From: WHSW01 sp963846165 | Lineage (GTDB): Bacteria > Actinomycetota > Thermoleophilia > Solirubrobacterales > 70-9 | Assembly: GCA_963846165.1 (NCBI GenBank) | Contig: CAWJUU010000005.1 | Coordinates: 992,001-1,056,000, forward strand | Direction of reading: 5' to 3' | DNA length: 64,000 nt | In this document: positions 33,915 to 41,541 of the stretch, piece by piece | Layout of the letters: every line of letters begins with the position of its first letter | How positions within the stretch are numbered: the first letter of the stretch is position 1 | Program-made: the position numbers and the translations under genes | The notes under the pieces: model-generated | What the model was told of the DNA's origin: nothing | Seen by the model: the letters and a program-made list of their open reading frames with translations, nothing else | Database searches by the model: none

Positions 33915-34627
33915 GGGTGCAGCGGCAGCCGCTTGCCGTTCATCTTCCGGGCCGAGTCCGAGCAGATGAAGGCGATCGCATCGGCGATCTCCCCGGCTGA
34001 GGTGAAGGTGCGAAACGGCTTCTCGGGGCTCTGCTCGCGCATCTGCGGGGTGAGGATCGCGTTGACGACGAGGATGTTCGCAGTAGCCGCCGAGCCCGCC
34101 TCGCGGAAGGTGTCGGCGAGCGCCAGCGTCCAAGACTCGGCCGCGGCCTTGGCGGCGCCGTAGGCGGCGTTGGTGCCCGAGGGCGCCTGCGCCTGGGAGG
34201 AGGAGACCAGGACGAAGCGGCCGTGCTCGGACTCGGCGAGCGCATCGGCGAAGCCGCGGGTGGTGTGGATCACGGTGCGCACGAGCAGCTCGTGCAGCCA
34301 CTCGTAGTCGGCGAGCGGGGCGGTCGCAAGCGGCTCTCCGCCGCGCCAGCCGCCGACCAGGTGCAGGAGGCCGTCGACCTTGCCGAAGCGCTGTGCGAGC
34401 GCCTTCGCCCAGCCGATCGCGCCGTCGGGGTCGAGCAGGTCGACGATCTGGGCGTCGACGCGATCCTCCGGTAGGCCGAGGTCAGCGGCGAGCGAGTCGA
34501 GCCGTCCCTGGTCGACGTCGGTGAGCGCCAGGGTCGCTCCCGCGGCAGCGAGGCGGTCTGCAACCAGGGGCCCAAGCCCGCCCGCGGCGCCCGCGATCGC
34601 GATCACGCGTCCGTCTAGCTCGCTCAC
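33911..34627 (-). CDS. short-chain dehydrogenase/reductase (SDR)
   Basis: This is a classical SDR of 238 residues. The cofactor site is IAIAGAAGGLGPLVADRLAA (GxxxGxG). TLALTDVDQGRLDSL has an Asp after strand 2, suggesting NAD preference. The catalytic serines are in FVLVSSSQAQ, and the Tyr/Lys pair is in AAYGAAKAAAESW. KRLPLHP ends the protein. It is followed without a gap by the threonine aldolase-like gene, so a shared pathway such as hydroxy-amino-acid metabolism is possible, but nothing proves it. Confidence 0.9.
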   Translation of the reverse strand: MSELDGRVIAIAGAAGGLGPLVADRLAAAGATLALTDVDQGRLDSLAADLGLPEDRVDAQIVDLLDPDGAIGWAKALAQRFGKVDGLLHLVGGWRGGEPLATAPLADYEWLHELLVRTVIHTTRGFADALAESEHGRFVLVSSSQAQAPSGTNAAYGAAKAAAESWTLALADTFREAGSAATANILVVNAILTPQMREQSPEKPFRTFTSAGEIADAIAFICSDSARKMNGKRLPLHP

Positions 34628-34637
34628 GCGGGGGAAG

Positions 34638-35177
34638 CTACCGCGCCCGGCCTATGCGCGGCACGAGCAGCATGTAGGCGGTCACGCCCGCCGCGCCGCC
34701 GAAGCAGCCGAAGAAGACGTCCTCGGCCGAGTCGCGCCGATTCGGGATCAGCGCCGTGTCGAGGACTCGGTCGCCGAGGTACTCGCCGAGCTCCCAGACG
34801 ACGGTGAGCACGAGCACGCCGGCGACCGCCGCCGCGGCCCACAGCGGCCAGGCGATCCGGCGGCGAAGCGTTGCCGCGAGCGCCATGCCGGCGAGCGCGC
34901 CGCCCGCAGCGTGGGCGAGGGCGCTGGTCTTGCGCGAGCCCGCCGGCGGGTCGATCCAAACGAAGTAGAGGATCGCCGCCAGGCCGAGCGCCACTGGCAG
35001 CAGCGTGAGCCCGGAGATGCCGACGAGGCGCCCGCCGACCAGCCCGGCGAGGCAGAGGCCGGCCATCACGCAGGCGGCGCCGTTGCGGGTGATGAAGAAA
35101 GCGACCGCGGCGACGCCGAGCGCGAGCAGCGCGGCGCCGAAGGCGAGCGCGTCGAGGTCCTGGCGGCGAAGCTCCAT
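34638..35177 (-). CDS. integral membrane protein, VanZ/DUF2238-like
   Basis: This membrane protein of 179 residues has about five to six hydrophobic segments (LAFGAALLALGVAAVAFFI; GLTLLPVALGLAAILYFVWI; AWPLWAAAAVAGVLVLTVVW). The segment VVWELGEYLGDRVLD, followed by NRRDSAEDVFFGCFGGAAG, resembles the WE...D...DxxxD...G pattern of VanZ- and DUF2238-type proteins. No function is established. It ends 10 bases before the SDR start and could be the first gene of the SDR-aldolase transcript. Confidence 0.6.
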   Translation of the reverse strand: MELRRQDLDALAFGAALLALGVAAVAFFITRNGAACVMAGLCLAGLVGGRLVGISGLTLLPVALGLAAILYFVWIDPPAGSRKTSALAHAAGGALAGMALAATLRRRIAWPLWAAAAVAGVLVLTVVWELGEYLGDRVLDTALIPNRRDSAEDVFFGCFGGAAGVTAYMLLVPRIGRAR

Positions 35178-35288
35178 CCCGCGGGAGGCTAGAGAGCCGT
35201 CCCTAAACCGAGGCTAAATCGCGGTCGCGAGCACGGGCGCGCCGCGATCGTTTGGACCGCGCCCGACTTGACGTATGGTTGGCCCACG

Positions 35289-35963
35289 GTGGAAGGCGGA
35301 TCTTCGTCCAGCGACATCAGCGCAGTCACGGACGGCGAGCTGGTCGCTCGTTGCCGCGAAGGGGAGCAAGCCGCGTGGGGCGTCCTAGTCGAGCGCTTCT
35401 CGCGCTACGTGTACGCGATCGCGATCCAGGGCTTTCGACTGAGCGAGCCCGAGGCCGAGGACGTCTTCCAGGAGGTCTTCGCGCGAACGTTCGAGCACCT
35501 CGACCGGCTTCGCGACGACGAGGCGATCCGTCCGTGGATCGGGCAGCTCACCCGACGGCTCGCCGTCGACCGGCTTCGCGACCGGGAACGAGCCGCTCCC
35601 GACGGGAACCTGGAGCCGCCGGCGAGCGACGGTGAGGAGCTGTTCGCCCGCCTCGACGAGGCGATGGAGGTCCGCGCGGCGCTCGAGCGCCTGCCCGAGG
35701 ACAGCCGCGAGGTGCTGGAGCGCTTTTTCGTCCGCGATCAGAGCTATCGAGCGATCGCCGACGCCCTCGACATCCCGTCGGGGACGATCGCCAGCCGGAT
35801 CTCGAGGGCCCTGGCGAAGCTCAAGGCGGAGCTGGAGGACTCAAACGGGCTGACCGAGGGTCACGCGCTCTTGAGCGCCGCGCGCAAGCCACGCACGACG
35901 TCCGGATCCGGCTCGAGGCCGGCCCACCGCAGCGCCGCCTCGAGGTCCGCCTCGAGCTGCTGA
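35289..35963 (+). CDS. ECF-type RNA polymerase sigma factor
   Basis: This sigma-70 family factor of the extracytoplasmic-function group has region 2 (ELVARCREGEQAAWGVLVER, YVYAIAIQGFRLSEPEAEDV, FQEVFARTFEHLDRL, then WIGQLTRRLAVDRLRDRE) and region 4 (RAALERLPEDSREVLERFFV, RDQSYRAIADALDIPSGTIA, SRISRALAKLKAELE), with a short linker. The GTG at 35289 or a TTG at 35268 could be the start. Region 4 ends near 35840. The frame continues about 40 residues with no family support, over an antisense gene; one base shift there would meet a TGA at 35851-35853, so the true end may be there. No anti-sigma gene is obvious next to it. Confidence 0.88.
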   Translation: MEGGSSSSDISAVTDGELVARCREGEQAAWGVLVERFSRYVYAIAIQGFRLSEPEAEDVFQEVFARTFEHLDRLRDDEAIRPWIGQLTRRLAVDRLRDRERAAPDGNLEPPASDGEELFARLDEAMEVRAALERLPEDSREVLERFFVRDQSYRAIADALDIPSGTIASRISRALAKLKAELEDSNGLTEGHALLSAARKPRTTSGSGSRPAHRSAASRSASSC

Positions 35964-36130
35964 CGAAACTCGGCGTCGGCCTCGGCAAGCGCCAGGACCT
36001 GCTCGATCCCGAGTTCGACCCGCGGCCGCTCGCGCGCCGCCTCGACCCAGGCGGACGGTGCCGGAGGCAGTATCGACAGCGATTCGGCGATCCGCTCCTC
36101 GTCGCTGCGTTCGCGGTCCATCTCAGTCAT
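35861..36130 (-). CDS. small acidic helical protein of unknown function
   Basis: This 89-residue protein starts MTEMDRERSDEERIAESLSI, then LPPAPSAWVEAARERPRVEL and two further predicted helices (EADAEFRQQLEADLEAALRW; DPDVVRGLRAALKSA). I do not recognise a named family. It is the last gene of the run subtilase, GAF, cyclodeaminase-like, this gene, all on the minus strand with spacings of -4, -4 and 28 bases. It converges with the ECF sigma gene. Periodic codon use and the conserved-looking LPPAPSAWVEAA segment suggest it is real. Confidence 0.55.
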   Translation of the reverse strand: MTEMDRERSDEERIAESLSILPPAPSAWVEAARERPRVELGIEQVLALAEADAEFRQQLEADLEAALRWAGLEPDPDVVRGLRAALKSA

Positions 36131-36158
36131 GACGCGTCAGCAGGCGCGTTTCTTCCCT

Positions 36159-36767
36159 CTACAGCTCCGTGCTCAGGGCCCGCTCGGCTGCCGCCCGGGC
36201 GACCCCGGCGGCATCCTCGGCGCGCTTCACCCGGTCGTCGCCGCGGGCCATGGTCAGGTTCACGGCCACGAGCCGCGCCGCGGCGGCGGACGCGGCGGCC
36301 GTGAGCGCCGCGGCTCCGGTCGCGTCGGCCCGGCGCGCCGCGGGTCCGTCGACTGCGGTCAGCGCCGCGAGATCGGCGACGTCGGCGGCGATTTCGGCGA
36401 TACGCAGCGGGACCGCCGCGGCGCGGCCGAGCGTCTCACCGAGAGCCTCGTCGTTGCTCGAGCTCTGATCGTCGGCCGCGACCCGCAGCGCGGTGAGCGC
36501 CGAGTCGTGCGCGGCGGCGTCCGCGGCGGCGAGCGGCGCCGCTCGGCCTCGAAGCGCCTCCGCCTGGGCCGCGACCGACCCCGCGTCCACCCAGGTTCCC
36601 CGGGCCGCGCGGGCGGCGCTCGCCACCACCTCGGCCGAGAGCGCGACCGTGAGCGCCGCCGCGAAGCCCGCGCCGCTCGCGCCCTCGGACGCGCCGACGC
36701 GATCGAGCAGGTGCGCGACGCTCCCGGCCAGCGCCTCGCCGCCGCCGACCAGCGCGCCTTCGCTCAT
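36159..36767 (-). CDS. cyclodeaminase/cyclohydrolase (FTCD_C) family protein
   Basis: This all-helical, alanine-rich protein of 202 residues is of the formiminotransferase-cyclodeaminase C-terminal type. The pattern ASGAGFAAALTVALSAEVVAS corresponds to the family's PGGGSVAA..GALGAAL helix, here with the Gly-rich start altered to SGAG. AADAAAHDSALTALRVAADD and ALGETLGRAAAVPLRIAEIA match later helices. Members act on formimino- or methenyl-tetrahydrofolate, but stand-alone proteins are also found with unknown role. Its ATG overlaps the GAF gene stop (ATGA). Confidence 0.65.
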   Translation of the reverse strand: MSEGALVGGGEALAGSVAHLLDRVGASEGASGAGFAAALTVALSAEVVASAARAARGTWVDAGSVAAQAEALRGRAAPLAAADAAAHDSALTALRVAADDQSSSNDEALGETLGRAAAVPLRIAEIAADVADLAALTAVDGPAARRADATGAAALTAAASAAAARLVAVNLTMARGDDRVKRAEDAAGVARAAAERALSTEL

Positions 36768-37423
36768 CGGGGCCCCGGGGTCCGCAGCAGATCCTCGAGC
36801 GCCTCGAGCAGCCGGTCGGCCGCCTGCGCCCGCTCGCCCTCGAGCGAGTCGAGCGTCTCGGCGAGTCGGGCGACCACGGCCATTCGCTCATCTCCCCGCT
36901 CGAGCACGGCCTTCGCCCGGCGCGCGCGCTGGATCAGGTCGAGGGCGATCGCCGCCTGGCTGCCGAACATCGACAGCAGATCCATCTCCGCGAGGCTGAA
37001 CGCGGCGCGCTGTGGGCGATCGAGCACCTCCATGACGCCGATCGCCCGCTCATCGCTCCACAACGGCACCGCCATCAGGCCCCTGGGCACGAAGCCGGTG
37101 CTGCGCGCGAGATCGGCGGCGAAGCGCTCGTCGGCCTGGACGTCCTCGATCACCAGCGGCTCGCCCGCCGACAGCACCCAGCCGGCGACGCCGGCGTCGG
37201 CCGGAAAGCGACGGCCGATCAGCTCCCCGGAGCCCTCTCCGGCGCTGGCCGCGAACTCGAGCTCCCCCGCCTCCTCGTCGAAGAGCAGCACGGACGCGGC
37301 GCGGGCGCTGAAGATCGCCCGCCCGACCTCGACGATCGACTGCAGGAGCGCGGCGTGTGCCTGCTCGGACCCGATCACGCCGGCGGCGACGGCGGCTGCC
37401 AGGGGGTCGGGCCCTGCGGTCAC
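36764..37423 (-). CDS. GAF-domain protein
   Basis: This is a predicted soluble sensor of 219 residues. A GAF domain covers about residues 25-160: AALLQSIVEVGRAIFSARAA, SVLLFDEEAGELEFAASAGE, GVAGWVLSAGEPLVIEDVQA, RSTGFVPRGLMAVPLWSDER, AIGVMEVLDRP, FSLAEMDLLSMFGSQAAIAL. A C-terminal helical stretch (RRAKAVLERGDERMAVVARL and onward) may be a coiled coil. No enzymatic output domain is attached. The GTG at 37423 overlaps the subtilase stop (GTGA). Ligand unknown. Confidence 0.8.
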   Translation of the reverse strand: MTAGPDPLAAAVAAGVIGSEQAHAALLQSIVEVGRAIFSARAASVLLFDEEAGELEFAASAGEGSGELIGRRFPADAGVAGWVLSAGEPLVIEDVQADERFAADLARSTGFVPRGLMAVPLWSDERAIGVMEVLDRPQRAAFSLAEMDLLSMFGSQAAIALDLIQRARRAKAVLERGDERMAVVARLAETLDSLEGERAQAADRLLEALEDLLRTPGPR

Positions 37424-38253
37424 GACTCCCTCGCGTTGTCGGCCGTCTGATAGAGCACGCTCTTGACCTGAAACGGCGTCAGCTCCGGGTGCTTGCCGAG
37501 GACGAGCGCGCAGATCCCGGCGATGTGCGGGGTAGCGAAGCTGTTTCCGGTCGAGCGGATCGTGCCCCCGCCCCTCCACGCCACCTCGAGGTCGAGGCCG
37601 CGGGCGAAGAACTCGACCGGCGGCTCGGAGTTGTAGAAGAACTCGAACGGGTCGGGGCGGTCGTGGCTGCCGACCGAGATCACCGATGAGAAGCGCCAGG
37701 GATAGCTGTCGACGACCAGGTTGTGAGCCGAGGCGACGATCAGACGGCGCCGGAAGTAGGCGCTGTCGGTGAGCTCGCGGAGCAGGTCGGCTACCTCGCG
37801 CTTCTTCGTCGACAGGCTGAGGTTGATCACCTCGTAGCCCTCCTCGACCGCCCACCGCAGGCCGGCGAGCAGGACCCGCCCGCTGCCCGTCATCCCGGCG
37901 CCCAGCACGCGGACGCTGGCGAGCGTGCACCGTGGCGCGAGCGAGCGGATGATCCCCGCGCATGCGGTGCCGTGCCCGCACGGATCGCCGAGATCGTCAT
38001 CTGCAATCGTCGGCTCGCCACCCGGCTCCGCGCTGACCGCGACCGAGCGCTCGACCTCGCCGACCAGGGGGTGGTCGGGCTCGATCCCGCTGTCGACGAT
38101 GCAGACCCGAACCCCGGCGCCGGTTGAGCCGCCCCACGCCCCCTCCCTGGTCAGCGGCGCGGGCGAGTCGGACGCGGCCGGCAGCGTCGCCATCTCGGCT
38201 GCGCGCGCGCTCCACGCCGGCAGCTCCTCGCTCGCGTGCGTCTCGCCGCTCAT
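37420..38253 (-). CDS. subtilisin-like serine peptidase (S8), no signal peptide
   Basis: This is a subtilase of 277 residues with the full catalytic triad: Asp in VRVCIVDSGIEPDHP, His in DPCGHGTACAGIIRSLAP and Ser in STGNSFATPHIAGICALVLG. The oxyanion Asn is probably in RLIVASAHN. From the ATG at 38253 it has no signal peptide, no long propeptide and no anchor, so it is predicted to be cytoplasmic, unlike most S8 peptidases. It heads a tight operon with a GAF protein, a cyclodeaminase-like protein and a small protein. It is divergent from the MFS gene, with 50 bases between. A longer frame extends upstream without support. Confidence 0.88.
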   Translation of the reverse strand: MSGETHASEELPAWSARAAEMATLPAASDSPAPLTREGAWGGSTGAGVRVCIVDSGIEPDHPLVGEVERSVAVSAEPGGEPTIADDDLGDPCGHGTACAGIIRSLAPRCTLASVRVLGAGMTGSGRVLLAGLRWAVEEGYEVINLSLSTKKREVADLLRELTDSAYFRRRLIVASAHNLVVDSYPWRFSSVISVGSHDRPDPFEFFYNSEPPVEFFARGLDLEVAWRGGGTIRSTGNSFATPHIAGICALVLGKHPELTPFQVKSVLYQTADNARES

Positions 38254-38303
38254 CCGCGGCCGATGGTATTCCGGATCCTGCGGACGCGAGAGACTCCCCA
38301 CCG

Positions 38304-39995
38304 ATGGCCAGCCGCCTGACAACGTTGCTCGAGCAGTCGCTCGCCAGCTTCAGGTCCGTCTTCTCCCAGCCGGACCTGCGTCGACTCCAGCTCGCCCACG
38401 CGACCTCCCTGTTCTCTCTCTGGTCGTTCAGCGTCGCGGTCTCGGTCTATGCGTTCGAGGTCGGCGGCGCGGCGCTGGTCGGAATCGTGATGCTGGTGCG
38501 GATGGCGCCGGCGGCGCTCGCGTCGCCTTTCACGGCCACGCTCGCCGATCGATACCCCCGCGAGCGCGTCTTGATGGTCACCGACCTGATCCGCGTGGCG
38601 CTCACCGGGGCGGCGGCGAGTTGCGTCGCGGTCGGCGTGGCGCCGGGGCTCACGTTCGCGATCACGGGGCTGCTGGTCGTTGTCTCAACCGCCTTCGATC
38701 CGGCTAAGAACGCGCTCTTGCCGGACCTGGTCCGATCGCCGCAGCAGCTCACGGCGGCGAACGCGGTCGGCAACACGTTCGAGAGCGCAAGCTTTTTCGG
38801 CGGGCCGGCGCTCGGCGGCGCGATGCTCGCCGTGACCAGCGTCGAGGCCGCGATGGCGCTCAGCGCCGGCTTGCTCGTGCTCTCGGTCGCCCAGCTCGCG
38901 AGGATCCGGCCGGCGAGGGAGCGGGCGGAGCCGGGTTCGGGGTCCAGCGGCAGCGAGTCGAGCCCCGATACGCGGGCGGGCGCCGCGGTCGCGGCCGGGT
39001 TCCGGGCGATCCGCGACGACGCGCGCCTGCGCCTGCTCGTCGGGCTGCTCGCCGCCCAGACGTTCGTCGACGGGATCCTCGGGGTGCTGCTCGTCGTCCT
39101 CGCGCTCGACGAGCTTGACCTCGGCCCGGGCGGCGTCGGGCTGCTCGACGCCGCGGTTGGCGCGGGTGGAGTCGCGGGCGGCTTCGCCGCACTCTCGCTC
39201 GCCGCGCGCCCGCTCGTGCCCGCGTTCGCGGGCGGGATCGCCCTCTGGGGGGCGCCGATCGCCCTGATCGGGATCGTCCCCGAGACGGCGCCCGCGGTGC
39301 TCTTTCTGGGCGTGGTCGGAGTCGGCAACACGCTCGTCGATGTCGCGGGCCTCACGCTGCTGCAGCGGGCGATCCCCGACGCGGTCCGAGGCAGGGTCTT
39401 CGGCGTGCTCGAAGGCTTGGCATGGGGCTCGGTCGGGCTCGGCGGGATCGCGGCCCCGGGTCTGATCGAGCTCTTCGGGCTGCGCGGCGCGCTCGTCGCC
39501 ACCGGGCTCCTGCTCCCCGTCGCCGCGGCACTCACCTGGGGCCGGCTGACGCGGCTCGAGCTCGCGCCGGCGCCGGCCGCCGATGAGCTGGCGCTGCTTC
39601 GAGGCGTGCCGCTGTTCGCTCCGCTCGCTCCCCTGACCCTCGAGACGCTCGCCTCGGGGGCCGTGCGGGTTCGGTTCTCCGGCGGTGAGTCGATCACCAC
39701 CCAGGACGAGCCGGGCGACCGCTTCTACGTGATCGCGTCGGGGGACGTCGAGGTGCTCGAGGACGGGGTCAGGGTCCGCAGCGAGGGCCCGGGCGAGTTC
39801 TTCGGCGAGATCGCGCCCTTGCGGGGCTCGGTTCGAACGGCGACTGTGCGCGCGCTCGGCGAGGTCGAGCTGCTGGCGTTCGACGGGGCGGACTTCGTCG
39901 CCGCGGTGACGGGCCATGCGGAGAGCGCCAGGCAGGCCGAGGCGGTCGTCGCCGAGCGGCTCGGCTCCGCCCGGCGCCAGCTGCCGCTGCTGTGA
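38304..39995 (+). CDS. MFS transporter fused to a C-terminal cyclic nucleotide-binding domain
   Basis: This protein has 563 residues. Residues 1 to about 420 are a twelve-helix major facilitator (LFSLWSFSVAVSVYAFEVGG, FTATLADRYPRERVLMVTDL as motif A, FDPAKNALLPDLV, LQRAIPDAVRGRVFGVLEGL), of the MFS_3/enterobactin-exporter-like type. Residues about 435-560 form a CAP-type cyclic nucleotide-binding domain (PLFAPLAPLTLETLASGAVR, GDRFYVIASGDVEVLEDGVR, FFGEIAPLRGSVRTATVRAL). The phosphate-binding cassette FGEIAPL...R-T-A keeps its Gly, Glu and Arg. The fusion suggests transport gated by cAMP or a similar ligand. The frame is intact. Confidence 0.87.
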   Translation: MASRLTTLLEQSLASFRSVFSQPDLRRLQLAHATSLFSLWSFSVAVSVYAFEVGGAALVGIVMLVRMAPAALASPFTATLADRYPRERVLMVTDLIRVALTGAAASCVAVGVAPGLTFAITGLLVVVSTAFDPAKNALLPDLVRSPQQLTAANAVGNTFESASFFGGPALGGAMLAVTSVEAAMALSAGLLVLSVAQLARIRPARERAEPGSGSSGSESSPDTRAGAAVAAGFRAIRDDARLRLLVGLLAAQTFVDGILGVLLVVLALDELDLGPGGVGLLDAAVGAGGVAGGFAALSLAARPLVPAFAGGIALWGAPIALIGIVPETAPAVLFLGVVGVGNTLVDVAGLTLLQRAIPDAVRGRVFGVLEGLAWGSVGLGGIAAPGLIELFGLRGALVATGLLLPVAAALTWGRLTRLELAPAPAADELALLRGVPLFAPLAPLTLETLASGAVRVRFSGGESITTQDEPGDRFYVIASGDVEVLEDGVRVRSEGPGEFFGEIAPLRGSVRTATVRALGEVELLAFDGADFVAAVTGHAESARQAEAVVAERLGSARRQLPLL

Positions 39996-40078
39996 ATCCC
40001 GGACATTGGCCCGGGCCGGGGAAGATTGCTCCGCCCTCGCCCGTCTGGTGGGTGGTTCTGCAACAGAGAGGAGCGGCG

Positions 40079-40279
40079 ATGGCCGACGAGCGGATCAGCG
40101 ACGAGACGACGGAGCCCGACGTCGAGGGCCAGATGCGCAAGAAGCGCGAGGAGGGCTCAGACGCAGAGGACGTGGAGGCCGTCGAGGACGTCGAGGGCCA
40201 CATGCGCAAGAAGCGCGAGGAGGAGGGCGAGGCGCTCGACGACGAGGACGACGTCGAGGGCCACATGCGCAAGAAGTAG
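40079..40279 (+). CDS. micro-protein with three DVEGxMRKK repeats
   Basis: This 66-residue, highly charged protein begins MADERISDETTEP. It contains the repeat DVEGQMRKKREE, DVEGHMRKKREEE and, at the C-terminus, DVEGHMRKK, separated by acidic spacers of 9-13 residues. The start is well supported: GAGAGGAG lies just before the ATG at 40079. I do not assign a family. The exact repetition of a short motif with acidic spacers, ending on the last copy, is the layout of a multi-core precursor peptide or of a repeat that binds a partner. The M16 peptidase gene lies 11 bases downstream on the other strand. Confidence 0.7.
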   Translation: MADERISDETTEPDVEGQMRKKREEGSDAEDVEAVEDVEGHMRKKREEEGEALDDEDDVEGHMRKK

Positions 40280-40289
40280 CCCGAGCCCG

Positions 40290-41524
40290 TCAGGCGAAGT
40301 CCGCCGTCGCGTGCGGCCCCACGCACGCGACGGCCGGCTCGTTCGCGAGCAGGCCGGCGATCTCGGCGACGTCGCGGGCGGTGACCGCGTCGATGGCCGG
40401 GATCCCGTCGTTGGGCGGCCCGAGCTCGCGCTGCACGATCGCCGCCTCCGCGAGGTGGTCGGCGAGCACGTTCGTGTTCTCGAACGCAAGGACCCGCCGG
40501 CCCGCTGCGTAGGAGCGCGCCCGCTCGACGTGGCTGCGCTCCGGGCCCCTCGCCCTCAGCTCGGCGACCGTCGCCCGCGCCGCCTCGAGGCCCTCGAGCG
40601 CGTTCTCCGAGTCGAGACCGGCCGCGATCGCAACCGCGGTGGCATCGCTGTGCAGGCTCTCGGCGGCGTTGACGGAGTAGGCGAGCGCGCGCCGCTCGCG
40701 CAGCTCGGCGAACAGCAGCGACCCCTGCGATCCTCCGAGCAGCGTGCGGTAGACGGTCAGCGCCGCCCGACCCGCGGCGTCCAGGCGATCGGTCTCGAGC
40801 GGGTAGAGAAGGCGAAGGTGCGACTGGCTCGAGTCGCGCTCTTCGACCAGCAGCCGCGGCGCCGGCGGCGGCGCGGGCTCGGATGCGGGTGGGGGCGGGA
40901 CGGGGGGAAGCGACCGAAGAGCTCCGCGAGGCGCGACTCGGACGGCAGGTGGTCGAGGTTCCCGACCAGGAGCACGCGTCCGTGCTCGCCCGACCACTGG
41001 CAAGCACGGAAGCGCGCGACGTCGTCGCGGGTCAGCGAGGCGAGCCCCGGCTCGGTTCCGAGCACCGAGCGCCCGAGCGGGTGGTCGCCGAACGCGGCGG
41101 ACTCGAGCAGCTCATCGGCGCGATCGGCCGGGCGATCGCGCGAGCGGGCGATCTCCTGGATCACCACGTTGCGTTCGCGCTCCAGCTCATCCGGGTCGAG
41201 CGCCGGGCGGGCGGCGATGTCGGTCAGGAGGTCGAGCGTCTCGGCGGCCGCCTCGGCTCGCGAGCGGATCCGGAAGGCGACCATGTCGTGGCTGGTCCAG
41301 GCGTCGAGGCGCGCCCCGAGGCGCTCCGCGCGCTCGTTGATCTCCCGGTGAGTGGGATAGGAGCGGCCGCCCTTGAACACGAGGTGCTCGAGGAAGTGGG
41401 CGATCCCGTTCTCGTCGGCGGACTCGCTGCGCGCGCCGGCCTCGAACCCGACGAGCGCCGTGATCGCCCGGGTCCCGGGGCGGGGGACGCGCTCGATCCG
41501 AAGACCGTTGTCGAGCCGCGTCAC
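40290..41524 (-). CDS. M16-family zinc peptidase (one frameshift)
   Basis: This pitrilysin-like metallopeptidase has about 411 residues. The inverted zinc motif is in GIAHFLEHLVFKGG (HxxEH), with the third ligand in RERNVVIQEIARS. TRLDNGLRIERVPRPGTRAI is the usual N-terminus. The C-terminal half follows after a frame change near 40905 (SSQSHLRLLYPLETDRLDAA; LLFAELRERRALAYSVNAAE, which matches the family's R..AY region). The span of 1235 bases is one short of a multiple of three. The GTG at 41524 is the likely start. Members process peptides or remove signal peptides; some mature RiPPs. Confidence 0.88.
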
Positions 41525-41541
41525 CCCGCGCGAACGCCCTT

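Noticed and set aside
36129..37466. Plus-strand frame of 445 codons opposite the GAF and cyclodeaminase genes
   Set aside because: Ser/Arg/Ala-rich shadow; the minus-strand genes have clear domains and coupled overlaps.
38447..39700. Minus-strand frame opposite the MFS fusion
   Set aside because: Pro/Ser/Ala-rich with no domain; the plus strand encodes an intact transporter.
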